Positions 1 through 11,301 of a DNA stretch of 64,000 bases are shown here, in pieces. The stretch's first letter is position 1; each line of letters opens with the position of its first letter. The DNA lies in contig BCKK01000003.1 in the NCBI GenBank assembly GCA_001600615.1, forward strand, positions 1,412,181 to 1,476,180, given 5' to 3'. The notes below the pieces were generated by a model. It saw nothing but the letters and a program-made list of their open reading frames with translations, was not told the DNA's origin and did no database searches. Source of the stretch: Dioszegia crocea. Its lineage: Eukaryota; Basidiomycota; Tremellomycetes; Tremellales; Bulleribasidiaceae. The translations under genes and the position numbers were made by a program.

Positions 1-68
1 CTAGTATCAGAGTGATGAAGGGAACAGGCAGACTGGCTAACTAGCTATATAGGGGCAGTGGCGCTAAA

Positions 69-471
69 CTACGTGTTACGTAAACTATCTGACGCATACT
101 GCTCAGATGGGTACTCGCCCCCGTTGGAATCGTCGGCCGTATTCGCGGCGTCTTGCATTGGCACAAAAAAATGTGGGTCAGCTTGTACTGCGGCGAATTC
201 GGCCTGAGGGTCAGCTCGAAATTCGACGTTAGACTTGAACAGCAGCCAGATCATTTGAACACTGAATGCTCAATTCGCCCACGACCTACCCAATCCTGCT
301 CATCGTACAAACCGGTAGAGGCTTGCTCGGAGACACCGACTTGAGGATCAACCCAAGTGTCTATTGGATGAGCACCTGTTTGTCTTGTATGATGCAGTGA
401 GGGGTCTTTGGCACAAACTCACTGTTGACGGGGTCCCAAATCAATAGTGGTGCGTCGTAGTTGTTGGCCAT
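69..471 (-). CDS. Small acidic protein of unknown function (89 aa, 3 exons)
   Basis: Exons 471-423, 375-290 and 203-69 join in frame with canonical GT-AG introns, the second ending in a clear CTGAC branch site. The 89-residue product is acidic, lacks a signal peptide or membrane segment, and matches no family I recognise. A TATA-like element lies about 190 bp upstream, and a probable 5' UTR intron starts near 556 (GTAAGC donor). An ATG at about 505-507 opens a short frame that overlaps this start, so a uORF is possible. The coherent splicing in three steps is the main reason to believe the gene; there is no homology support. The protein could be lineage-specific, or the locus could be noncoding. 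Confidence 0.42.
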
Positions 472-658
472 CTCGGAAGGGATCGAGCACGGACATGCAA
501 CTCATAGAATTAGTGGCAACACAGAGGTAGGGCTGTCAAATATCAATCATTAGCTTACCAATGGCAAAGTCTGACGATACGATATTTGCACGCGCAAAGT
601 GCGAGCAAATAAGAGGAAGAGGGGAATGATGTGGAACTTAGAAGTGAGAGAAGGAGGC

Positions 659-669
659 GAATATATAGG
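659..669 (-). promoter_or_regulatory. TATA-like element for the small acidic gene
   Basis: The minus strand reads CCCTATATATTC here. It lies upstream of a CT-rich stretch and of the putative 5' UTR intron of the gene at 69-471. Position and composition suit a core promoter. No transcript evidence is available. Confidence 0.35.
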
Positions 670-871
670 GCTCTTACATCTACTCCTCTCCAGACCCGTG
701 CAGCCTTCTCATCACCCCATATTTCAATTCCCTTTGACCTCTTGCACAGCATTGACGCCAAGCGCGAACCAGGCCTGCCGCCTGCGAAGCAAGTGGGTAT
801 CGGCCAGAAGCCCCAATAGAACCTGCGGGCAAAGCGCCGAATCCTCGAGCCCCAGCTCACCTTTGATGATC

Positions 872-1812
872 GAGGTTGTCTCAGCCGAGTGGCTTATCAG
901 TAGTGCTCAAACGCGTTCGACATGTCGTGAAACGACAACAAGTCAAGCTCACTCATTCGGAGATCCGTTGTCGCTCTGCACCGCTCTCCTTGACTCCCTC
1001 AACTCAGTCGACTGGGGGCTCAGTCGATAAGTTAAGGAGCCTATCCATGACTAGCTGAACATTCCTCTGCATTCGCGCACTTGCGGCTTTGTCCAGCACT
1101 ATCCCAAGGAAGATCCATCAATGGTCGAAAGCTTTCAACCGGTTCCATGTAGTCACGTGTAAGCCTGAAACAATGTCTCGGATATCACGGACTTACCGCA
1201 TTCGGCCTTGCATCCGAAAGAGGCAACCAAGAAAAGCCTCCGAAAGACCGGTGCCGAGCGGTGCCGATCGTGTCGGCATTGACCGGAAGTGACTGGACCC
1301 GGGGGGGGGTTGGGCGGCGATGGCCGGGTGTGCTTGTCTCGGCGCGTCTGAATTGGGAATTACTTTGATCTTCCTCTTGACTTTCTCTTTCTATATTCTA
1401 CTTGCTCTCCACAACCCATCCAACAAAACAGAAGTACCGGTTACTTCAAAGTCAAACTTGCTTCATACACCTCCTCAGCGACTGTACCGGATCTCACTGC
1501 CTCTCACAGGCCTATACGCTCGTCATATCGCCTCCTCCGGCCACACGCTAGCATCCTCCACTCTATCCCCGACTGTCAGCCTCCTTTTCTTTCCTTCCCT
1601 TACTGTTCAGAATCGACCATCCACCGCACACATCCACCTGTACAAACATCATCCCTCCTCGTAAAACCCAATTACCTCACTATCCACCCCTGCATCGCCC
1701 TGCATCCCTAAAATCACATCCTTTCCTTCCTCTTCCTTCCCCATCCGGCAAATTTGCTATCTGTCATCCAACTAAAGATACTTTCCTTCCTATCGTACCA
1801 CACCGTAATATC
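872..1812. other. Intergenic region, no gene recognised
   Basis: About 940 bp between the upstream side of the small acidic gene and the ATG at 1813. It contains a run of nine G at 1301-1309 and, from about 1660, a pyrimidine-rich stretch (repeated TTCC) leading to the plus-strand gene, as is common in fungal promoters. Short open frames here show no recognisable protein. Confidence 0.5.
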
Positions 1813-2729
1813 ATGTCCGCTCAACATGGCTTTTTCGGTAATACCGCTCCTCAGCCATCGAGCTCAGCGCTCAACTCAAAGCGTAAGCGCACATCATGGT
1901 GCATGGAAGATTTCGCATATGAGCAGAACAAGGTAAGCTCACTGCCTTGCTAATTCTGTAAGAAGTAAGCTGACATGAATAGCAAATGCGTATCCGCTCT
2001 CCCCGCCTAGACCGTCGTCACACCTACCCTGACCCTCCTCCCGAGCTCGTCCCCGATTCCTCTGCAACCGCGTCAGACGAAGATCAATGTATGGACCACG
2101 AGATGGATTCTTCCGATGCCGATCATGATATGGAGGGCATGGATGAAAGTGGCGGAGGGGGCGGATTCGAATATGAGAATGGGGCCGTTGACGCGAGGAT
2201 CAGAGAGGACGTGTCGGATTCTAGAAGTCAGGGGATGGGGTATGCGTTCGGCGCGTCTGGAAGTGGTGGCTTCGGGTTTGGGCCGGGTGCAATGGAGGAT
2301 GAGGATGATGAGGGTTCTGAGACTTCTGGCAAGGGTAAGTTTCTATATGCATATACAATGTCTCAAGCTGATAATGTAGCGAATTACCCATATCAACCCT
2401 ACCCATCTCTCACTCCCCATACCAATCCTCACCACTTCTCCAACCTATCCGGAGCCAACCCATCTTCCCTCCGCCCCAAATCCCCCTTATCGGCACAAGC
2501 ATTCTCTACCACCCTCCGTGCTCCTCGCACTCCGGGTTTACTCCAACCTGCAACTGCTGGACCCCTTGCACCAGGAGCGAGCGACATTGAGCGTGCGCGC
2601 GCACAGCACGGACCTCAATGCCGGTCAATCCCAAAACTTGTCCTTAGCCAGTATCCGGATCCGGGCACGGGTGAACGGAGTCTCTGGAGCCAGTGTGGCG
2701 ATTGTGGGGCTGTTGAGCGGAAGATGTAG
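1813..2729 (+). CDS. Conserved-looking fungal protein of unknown function with Cys-rich tail (273 aa)
   Basis: Exons 1813-1932, 1983-2334 and 2380-2729. The first intron has a GTAAGCT donor and a CTGAC branch. The second is 45 nt, a multiple of three, so unspliced RNA also stays open. The N-terminus carries a basic KRKR cluster, a likely nuclear signal. An acidic Asp/Glu/Gly-rich region and a Ser/Pro-rich linker follow. The last 40 residues are the most ordered part: a His-Gly-Pro-Gln-Cys motif, a Pro-Lys-Leu core, and a terminal Cys-Gly-Asp-Cys. I recall similar tails in uncharacterised fungal proteins but cannot name the family. The H/C spacing could bind zinc; that is inference. Confidence 0.75.
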
Positions 2730-3118
2730 GTCGGAACGGTGGAGTTGGGTGAGATACTTGTGCAGTTCATCGCGGTGTGAAGTGAGAAGAGGGAGAGTGT
2801 GAAGACGAAAAAAAAAGTCAGGCGACAAGCTGTCAGAAGTGTATAGGTGTGTGTCAGGCACGCGAGAAGTTGTAAGAAAGGGAACTCCCGCTGTGTATAC
2901 TTTAGTTTGTGTACATAGCCTTTTGCTAGAAAAGTTTGCCTCACCTGCTGTGCCATAGATATAAGTCATGCAAGTACTACATTGTACTCACGGAGCAGTT
3001 ATCCCAAGATGCTCTAGAGACCAGTGGAATTCGATATACAAGGATATGACTATGCTTATATACAACGCTATACACGGTATCCACACCAAGACCCAAATCT
3101 CTTTCTGCGCCATCCCCT
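2730..3118. other. Convergent intergenic region, nothing recognised
   Basis: 3' flanks of the unknown gene (+) and LRP1 (-). A poly-A tract lies at 2809-2816. No RNA gene, repeat or additional open frame of note. Confidence 0.5.
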
Positions 3119-4038
3119 TCAAAACTCCTCGGCGCGCTTCCGCTTCGCATTCGCCAGACCCGCATCAATCTCAGCGAACAAATCCCCAGCCTGTTCAGCC
3201 GGCGTTCTCGTCCCTGATCCAGATCCAGGCGGACCATCCAACAGCTCAAAATCCGAATCCGAATCCTCATCATCCACCTCAATCACCTCCACAGCATCTT
3301 CTCCACCTTCTCCCTCTTCGCCATCCTCATCCCCTCCCAACGCCTCATCCGCCATTTCATCATCATCCTGACTCGTTCCGTCATCCCCAGGCACCACCTT
3401 TTCCGCCTCACTAGCGACAAAGCGCATTCTCCCCGATTTTCCCATTCGTGCAATTGACGCCTCTTCTTGTTCCCTCGCCGCTCTCTCTCTTCCAGCCTGA
3501 GCCGCCCCTGCTGCCGAAGTTTGTGGAAGCGACTGATTGCCTTCGCTGGGATTTCCGAGGCGTTGTTTTGTCGGTATACCATTGAGTACAAAGCGGCCTG
3601 CGGCGGGTATGTCTAACTTGTATTTGCCTATTCTGGGTCAGATGACTTTGTGGACGATGAGCGAAAAGACGTACGAGCTCCAGCTTGAGGATCTTCGATA
3701 TTGCGTATCTTCGCATAGTATCCTCGAACCCTCTCGAGTTCAGGAGTCACCTCATGCTTCGCAGGATCAACCCCTTTCATTTTGAGATACACTACGACAT
3801 CAGCTCTGATCTAATGCAGAGAAAGAAAAGACTGACCCCATATAAGATCAACGATAGTGTATGCCATCATAACGTCTAGCTTGGCCCTTTCTAATGGACC
3901 AAGACTCTCCACTTGCCCTGCCCATTCTTTAGAGAGGAAAGGGGTGAGGGCCGCTTCGATATCGGTCAGTGATGAGGCGAGCTCGAGTGGAGTGGCGGAT
4001 GGATCGAAGGCAACTTCGGGGGTATGCTGTGCAGACAT
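3119..4038 (-). CDS. LRP1: Exosome cofactor LRP1/Rrp47 (C1D family), 275 aa
   Basis: Exons 4038-3837, 3791-3675 and 3627-3119. The N-terminal ~115 residues are a Sas10/Utp3/C1D domain: the hallmark LDVMMAYT helix spans the exon 1 end, and exon 2 supplies the YLKMKGVDP segment and the following ELERVR helix. By family knowledge this protein partners Rrp6 in the nuclear exosome for 3' processing and decay of rRNA, snoRNA and snRNA precursors. Downstream come a KLDIPAAGRF segment, a basic charged stretch, then a strongly acidic region and a short basic C-terminus (AKRKRAEEF). An in-frame ATG at 4140 would add 34 residues; I chose 4038 because the family usually starts close to the C1D domain. 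It shares a 339-bp divergent promoter with the adaptin gene. Confidence 0.88.
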
Positions 4039-4377
4039 CGTGGTGTCTATTTGGGTTCGGGAGTATGGCCAGAGCTGTAGTTTGGAGGTGTCTAATGAGT
4101 CAAGAAGGAGAAGGGTTGTCTTAAGGAGGTCACTGCTCAAGATTTCTGCAAGATTTCAGAAAGACGCACGGGTCAGAGTGATGACGTAAGACCCCTTCAC
4201 GCGCGGCGGGGGAAATAGGTTCCGTCGGGACTTGTCGCGTGTTGCGTGTTGGCTCTGGGCTCTTGTATACATTCCTCACTATAGACTCATAGGCAAAACA
4301 AGCGCTGTACCACTGTCCACAGAGAGAGGATCCGTGTGAATCATACGCCCTGAAAGCCAGACGTCCAAAGAGCCAAA
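4039..4377. promoter_or_regulatory. Divergent promoter LRP1 / gamma-adaptin
   Basis: 339 bp between two head-to-head start codons. No TATA box or operator is evident to me. The longer LRP1 reading frame extends into it up to 4140. Confidence 0.45.
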
Positions 4378-7300
4378 ATGGATAAGCTCGCAGCGAGTAT
4401 TGCGGCCCATGGGGGTCATTATAACTTGAAGGGTGAGCTTGGGTTCGGGTCGTCTTTGGGAAGTATGAAGGGGATGCTGATAATCCATCAGCTCTGATCA
4501 AGGCTATTCGATCGTGCAAGGTAAGCTCATGAATCTATATTCAGTTCAAGCTCCACCAGCTGACATTCGTCAGACTCTAGCGGACGAGCGGGCAGTCATT
4601 CAGAAAGAATCAGCTGCGATTAGGGTATGTCTTCTTCGCTGATTCAAGGTTGCGCTCGGGCCCTCAGAGTAGAAGCGCGATCTATTACCACGGCTCAACC
4701 ACTAACACTCCTCAGACCTCATTCAAAGAAGAAGACACTTTCGCTCGACACAACAACATCGCCAAACTCCTCTATATCCACATGCTAGGCTATCCGGCAC
4801 ATTTCGGCCAAATCGAATGTCTAAAACTGGTAGCCAGTCCACGATTCTCAGATAAACGATTAGGATACCTTGGTATAATGTTGCTCTTGGATGAGAACCA
4901 GGAGGTTTTAACACTGGTTACAAACTCACTGAAGAAGTGAGTTTTAGCCTTCCGACGATTGGCAAAAGCTGACTGTGTAGCGATATGAACCATTCGAATA
5001 TGTATGCTGTCGGTTTGGCGTTGTGTACATTTGCGAATATCTCTTCAGAGGAGATGAGCCGGGATTTGGCGAATGAGATTGAAAAGTTGTTGGGGAGTAG
5101 TAATTCTTATGTCCGCAAGAAGGTCAGTTGTTTTCTTCTCGTGAGTGAGATATCATAAGCTGATTCACTAGGCTGCTCTTTGTGCTCTCCGAATAATCCG
5201 CCGTGTCCCTGATTTGATGGACCACTTTACGACCAAAGCGAAAGCGCTGCTGCAAGATCGGAATCATGGTGTTCTGCTGGCTGGTATCACACTCGTTACT
5301 GAGATGTGCGAGTTGGACGAGGGCGTGTGTGGTGAATTCAGACAGGTCAGTTCACGACCGCGACATAGTTCTAATTGGAGCGATAGCGCAAGAGCTGATA
5401 CCAATAGGCTACAGGATTACTGGTCAAACACCTCAAAACACTCGTCACGACTGGTTATTCACCCGAACATGATGTCGGAGGAATCACCGATCCTTTCCTC
5501 CAAGTGAAGATTTTGAGGCTTTTGCGTCTACTAGGTCAGGGCGACGCGAAGGCCAGTGAGGAGATGAATGATATTCTTGCCCAGGTGAGTTTCTGGGCAA
5601 TCGTGCGCGCTGTCAGACCAAAAGCTGACGTCTTGAGGTTGCAACCAACACCGACGCAACCAAGAATGTCGGTAATTCCATTCTGTACGAGACAGTCTTG
5701 ACTGTCCTGGATATCGAGGCGGATAGCGGATTACGAGTGATGGCGATTAACATTCTCGGGAAGTTCCTCTCCAACAGGGATAACAATATCCGGTGAGCTA
5801 CCGCGAGCGTTCCAAATTGTACAAGCGAGTTAAGCTGACACACCAGATACGTCGCGCTCAACACACTCATGAAGGTCGTCTCAATGGATACCCAAGCCGT
5901 ACAACGACACCGCAATACCATACTAGACTGTCTGCGCGACGGCGACATTTCAATCCGTCGACGCGCCCTCGAACTTTCTTACGCATTGATCAACGACCAA
6001 AATATCCGGATAATGACGAGAGAGTTGTTGAATTTCTTGGAGGTGGCGGATAATGAGTTTAAGCAGGGTTTGACGACACAGATTGCGATTGCTGCGGAGA
6101 GGTTTGCGCCTAATAAGCGATGGCAGATTGATACCGTGTTGAGAGTTTTGAAATTGGTACGTTGTCGGTTCACTGCCCTGGTTCTGAGAGAGTGATCATC
6201 AGCTTACATATCCCAGGCCGGCAACTTTGTCAGGGAAGAAATACTCGCTTCGTTCATTCGGCTAGTGTGTCATACGCCCGAATTACAATTCTACACTGCG
6301 CACCGATTATACTCTGCTTTGTCGGCCGATCTATCACAGGAGACTTTGACATTGGCGGCAGTCTGGATTATTGGAGAATTCGCAGATGTCCTCCTTCAGG
6401 GTGGAAGTATGGAAGATGGCGAAGAAGTCAAGCAGGTACGTTGTGCAGGCGATTCAATTCTAAAGCAGGATGAATGAGAAATCAACTTACTTACACACCC
6501 CAGGCAACCGACGCATCCCTTGTCGACCTGCTTGAACTGGTCCTAAATTCCCCATACACAAACACCCTCACGCGCCAATTCGTCCTCACGGCCTCTGCAA
6601 AGCTCTCGGCACGCCTAGCGGAACTCAACACCTCTTCCTCTGTCTCAGAGCAAGATCGGATCGCTGTCATTTTGGCTGGATTTAGCGGGAATTTGGAATT
6701 GGAGATCCAGCAGCGGGCGGTTGAGTTTGGGAGTTTGTTCAGTCGGGGTGATGTCAGAGCGGGTGTGTTGGAAAGGATGCCACCGCCAGAGATCAGGGCG
6801 ACGATTATGGGTGGAACAGGTCAGTTAAGACTTGCCTGACGTACGGAAAGTGAGCTGATATGATCTAGCGAGCGAACGTAAACCCGTCGGATCAACACGG
6901 ACCGATGTTGGATCATTAGTCGATCTTATAGGCGACGAAGCGGCACCTTCAGCCCCCACAAATGGCTCAGGATCCACTTCCGGTCCATCGACACATGATC
7001 TCCTCGCGGATATCTTTGGCTCGAGTGGTGATTCAGCACCGGCCCCATCCGCATCCAACGGTACAGCCAGCGGTAATGCCAATGCGGATATTTTATCTCT
7101 TTTCAACTCTACACCTTCTTCCTCAGCACCACCGCCACGTCAGTCTCAGCCAAGCGGTCAGAATTCACTATTCGACTTGTCAGATTCGTCCTCTGCTCCT
7201 CCGCCCGCTCCGGCGCCCGCCCCCATTCCCCAGCCTCAGAAACAACAACTCCAATCTTACCCCGCTTACGATAAGCATGGGCTAAAGATTACCTTGACAC

Positions 7301-7805
7301 CCCGCACGGCGCCCGGTCAGCCGGGATTGGTACAGATTTTGGCGAGATTTAGTAGTGTTGATGGAGCGCAAGGGGTGAATTTCCAGGTTGCGGTACCTAA
7401 GGTGAGTTGATCTGAGATGTGGTCATTGGCCGGTAGACTCGCTGGATAGGGAAGTCGGTGGCATGAGGCATGGGAGTCGTGGGATCAGTGCAGAGTCATT
7501 TTTGGGTCGGGATTAACGCTGACTCGTGCCAGACACAACAATTACAAATGCAGGCTATGTCAAGCCCTGACGTATCTGCTGGCGGGACGGAAACTCAGCA
7601 ACTGCGGATAGCGGCTCCTCCAGGTGTAAGTTGACTCCCACACCATGCCCCCACGACGCCCACGACGCAGGCTGTGGGCCTAAGCTGATGACTCTAGGCT
7701 CAGATACGACTGCGAATGCGGATATCATTCAGCAAGAATGGACAGACAATCACTGATCAATCGGATTTCGCTGGGTTCCCTGTTGATCTTACCGCGGCGA
7801 AGTAG
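4378..7805 (+). CDS. APL4: AP-1 complex subunit gamma (gamma-adaptin), 860 aa
   Basis: Large subunit of the AP-1 clathrin adaptor, acting at trans-Golgi and endosomes. Exons: 4378-4432, 4492-4520, 4574-4624, 4716-4936, 4981-5122, 5172-5345, 5408-5584, 5638-5792, 5847-6156, 6217-6435, 6504-6819, 6869-7401, 7533-7625, 7698-7805. The trunk begins with the family signature [19 protein letters not shown] and continues as Arm-like helices including [17 protein letters not shown] Ser/Pro/Ala-rich hinge covers roughly residues 615-720. The C-terminal ear domain starts near [11 protein letters not shown] and ends in FPVDLTAAK. Length and order fit the family. Exon 2 is only 29 nt. The start is fixed by splicing: the first 18 codons plus one base join exon 2 in frame. 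Confidence 0.95.
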
Positions 7806-7984
7806 ATCGTAGATTAGGGAGGTGTGCTAGATTTATGGCGATGCGGATTTGTCTTGAACGCTTGGGGTAGAGGTGTTCCCATGCACGGGTCAAATGGTGT
7901 TCCACTGCAGTCCATCGGCGTCACATTGCATTTCTCATCTTCTCGTTTCGTATAGTCTATCTTCCCCCTTCCCTGCTACATCGC

Positions 7985-8853
7985 CTAATCCAGTAAGACC
8001 TCGCTCACAATACCGAGCAAACTCCCCTCGGACGCTGCCTCCTTCACTGGCTCCGCAGCAGCCTGGGGTTGGGCCTGCGCACCTCCAGCAGCCAAAGTCT
8101 GCAATTGCAATTTGAGCATCTCAATCTCCTTGGCTGCCGCCTCGATCGGGTTGGGTACGCTGGGGTCGATAAGGGGTCGGATAGCAGCAGTGAGGTCGTG
8201 CGGGGTCACGCCGAGTGCTGAGGCAAGGGCGAAGATACGGCCCTGGACATCGCCTTGGGGTTCAGATCCAGATTGACCCTTCCGGATCAGCATGAGTTCC
8301 GGCTACAGGTGTTTCCCAGGACTCACTTTACTTCCCTTGACGGCGCTGTTCTTCCCGGCCTTTGAAGCTGCAGATCCTGCGGCGCTCGCTACTGACGCAG
8401 CGCTCTTCAGCATGGCAGCGTTGGCGACTCCACCTCCACCGCCGTTGGTGTTGATGTTGGGGTTCAAGTTTTGGGCTTGACGTTTACCAGTGACGAGGTT
8501 CCAGTAGCCTCCGGCTTGGTGGGCCCAAACGGTAAATCGCCAGACGTAGAAGGCGAGCACGGCAAGGAGGGAGAGGGTGAGGTAGGTCAGACTTGATTGA
8601 GGGTCAGCCAGCGTGTAGAAAGGTTTTATGTGGACCACTTACAACTTGTTCATGGTCATGTTCCAGAATGGGGGGTCGACATTAGGCTTGCTCCTTCGGA
8701 CATTCTTGTTGGATGTCGTGCCTAGGGACGCACTGTGAGAGTCAGCAAAAGGATTGCGTCTGAGAAGAAAAGGACTGACGGGTTCAAGACTTCGGGGTCG
8801 GTGGATGATTTCCCGCCCCGCTGGCGGGTAGTAGATGGTTGTGGTGCAGACAT
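7985..8853 (-). CDS. Single-pass membrane protein of unknown function (240 aa)
   Basis: Exons 8853-8780, 8732-8643, 8591-8327 and 8278-7985. After a polar N-terminus and a basic stretch (NKNVRRSK) there is one clear membrane segment around residues 57-75 (LTLSLLAVLAFYVWRF). A Gly/Asn run, an Ala/Lys/Ser-rich stretch and a helical C-terminal region with IEMLKLQLQTL follow. No signal peptide precedes the membrane helix, so a signal-anchor in the ER or mitochondria is plausible. I do not recognise the family. The final ~95 residues, with the LASALGVTPHDL segment, look folded. It converges on the adaptin gene (179 bp between stops). Confidence 0.75.
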
Positions 8854-9383
8854 TGTGAGTGGACTGTAGAGTTTGGGATGAGGTTTGTGATTGATGTTGG
8901 TATGGCAGAGAGAAGAATGCAGGACATGCTCAGCATGGACAAAGGTCGAATAGGTCATGACGTCATGATACATTTAAATGGGTGGTGCATTTAAGATGCC
9001 CTTTCATTGGCATATTAACATTGCTCAGATCAGCAGGTACCCGAGGTCACGGTGTACCTAAGCATGAGCATGCATCCTCGGAGTGGGTCAGGCAGGATGT
9101 CACATTATGACAACTCCGAGCAGTACGACATGGGCGTGAAGTGGGACAGATGCAGCGTTTAAGAGAACTTTCCGCCGGAAAGAAGAGGTGTCTGGAGCCC
9201 CGGAACCTTGTTTCCACCCTTGGTGACCCCTGGCCTGACCCGGACTTCTTTCTGATCAATCGTATCGTCCATGTAGGTCAACGAAGCGTACTGTTGCGCG
9301 ATCAGAGGCCTAGAATACACCGGGTCCAGTCTCACAGGATATATCCATCAACCTCTATCCTATGGGAAACTGCTATGTGCTGC
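8854..9383. other. Intergenic region, nothing recognised
   Basis: 530 bp between the start of the membrane-protein gene and the stop of the dehydrogenase, both on the minus strand. It should hold the membrane-protein promoter. Several CATG-containing hexamers occur near 9060-9075. No open frame with family features. Confidence 0.45.
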
Positions 9384-10382
9384 TCAATAGGTCATCTGCT
9401 CCCCCTTCTCATTCCAGAATTTCCCTCCATGTGTCTCCTTGGTTGCTTTTTCAATAACAGCAATCACACCCTTGGCACTTTCAAGAGGTGAGATCATGCC
9501 TATCTTAGAAAGATCACCCAGACCACAGCCCTCGAGGATGCCGCGAGATCCCTCGGTGTCGACCATGCCAGGGCTATAGATGAGTCAGCACGGAAAGAGT
9601 CTGGTGGGAGACTGAAGACGCTGGCGTGTTCGAAGCTAGGCACGGAAGAAGAACTCACTGAAGGGGGAAAGCGACAATCTCCGGATTCTCCATATCCATC
9701 TTCTTTACCAGCATATTGACAGCGGCCTTGCTGGTGGAGTATGAGTCGAAGGAGAGAGGACTGGCCTCGGCGATCTGTCCGGCGTTGGACGAGACGACGA
9801 CGAACTTGGCTGAACCGGGAGATGCGGCATTACCGGCGAGCAAAAGCGGAGCAAATGCTTGGAAGAGGATGACAGGCCCGACGGCGTTGGTCTCGAAATC
9901 GGCGTGGAGGATGGAAGGGGTGAGGTCGAGAATAGTTGTGATACCTTGACGTGCGGTTCCACCTGTTGATATGCGTGAGCGATAGAAAAGAGTGCATACA
10001 GCTGTGGGAGAGGTGACATACCTGCGTTTGCTATGACTACATCGACCTTGCCAGCTTCAGCTCGAACCGTCTCTGCAGCCGAGGTGTTATCACCCTCATT
10101 TCCAGAGGAGATCTTGATGGGTCGGACGACCTTAGGGTGTTTGTTGACAAGCTGAGCGAGTTGGCTATCCGGGGCTAAGGGGAATGACCGGACGCCAGCA
10201 TAAACGATAGTGTCGGGTTTGGTAGCGAGTTGCTCGACAATCGTGAATCCGATCCCTCGGGCAGCTCCAGTGACTATATTTGTCAGCTTCAGCGGATACA
10301 CGCCTCAGGCCCAGGCCTGACAAGGAAGAAGCAGTGCCGAGGTGGAAGTACTTTACTCACCAAGGTAGACAGTAGGAGACAT
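9384..10382 (-). CDS. Short-chain dehydrogenase/reductase (255 aa)
   Basis: Classical SDR, an NAD(P)-dependent oxidoreductase. Exons 10382-10361, 10273-10022, 9962-9659 and 9573-9384; the first exon is only 22 nt and encodes MSPTVYL. Visible motifs are the cofactor-binding TGAARGIG near residues 9-16, the NAG strand, the catalytic Ser in VVSSNAG, the YSTSK active-site Tyr/Lys pair, and the HPGMVDT segment after the active site. Overall it resembles the sniffer/carbonyl reductase and ketoreductase type of SDR. The substrate cannot be deduced. No targeting signal or partner gene is nearby. Confidence 0.9.
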
Positions 10383-11301
10383 TTCAAAGTGTATTGTATT
10401 GACTTATTGATGGATGGATAGGCGGGGTGGGGAAGCGAATTCAGGTGGGAGTTGATAAAGCTGGCTGAGTTCGGTCCAGAGCATCGAGCTTCATATGTGG
10501 CACGGCAGGCGAGCTGAGTCATCTGACTGAGGCACATTTGAGCATATGGGTGCTTTGTAAGTCGAGGATGCTTCGTAAGTCGCCAAGCATGATAGTATTA
10601 GGTAGTGGAGGAGGTGACAAAGACAGAGCCAGTGTTCCCAGCTGCTGGCACGCCGCGGCCGACGGGCATTTGGGTCGCTTAGGTAAACACGCCATTTGGA
10701 TGAAGTCCATGGCTTGGCGGGAGGCTTTTCCGGACTGATAGTTGGGTCTCCCACGTTTGTAGATGTCTATCCGGCTGGGGGAGAAGGAGCTTGTACACGC
10801 GATTGACGAGACGACTCCCAGCCATCGGTCGATTAGATTGGACATCCATTTTCCGGCGGAGAGGCTTGTCCAAGGGGCAAGGGCATGGACCGGGGTCAGT
10901 TCCGTTGCTCTGCCAGGACGAAATCCACTCAAATACCTGCTGTCACTGTCTGCACCTCTGGTCCAAGTGACTTGTGTAATGATAGGGCCGGTCGGAAGAT
11001 CAGCAGGGTAGAACTAGTTGTCGATATCTTCTCAGTGAAATCCTAGCCTCGCTCCATGATCCGACCCATCACTTGCTGGCAGCTGATTGTCTTGCAATTG
11101 GGTCATTCCGCAGACGGATATCCATTGCGTGTTATCTTACATCAGGGTAAGGGTCCGGGACTATGAAACATCACCGCCGAAGAAACACCTGCTCTTCCTG
11201 CCTATTCCTTCTCCTTGAAGCTGAACGCAGATACGCTGAAGATTGGACTGCCTGGCTTGGAGTCACCATGTGCGGGATCGTCCGAGACGGTCCAACTCGT
11301 C
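10383..11301. other. Intergenic region, nothing recognised
   Basis: 919 bp upstream of the SDR and downstream of the 5-phosphatase. Open frames on either strand lack family features. It presumably holds the SDR promoter. Confidence 0.45.

Noticed and set aside
1301..1309. Poly-G run as a G-quadruplex
   Set aside because: Only one long G tract is present with few further runs nearby, so a stable quadruplex is doubtful.
10519..10932. 137-codon minus-strand open frame upstream of the SDR
   Set aside because: No domain or plausible extension by splicing; overlapping frames of similar size occur on both strands.
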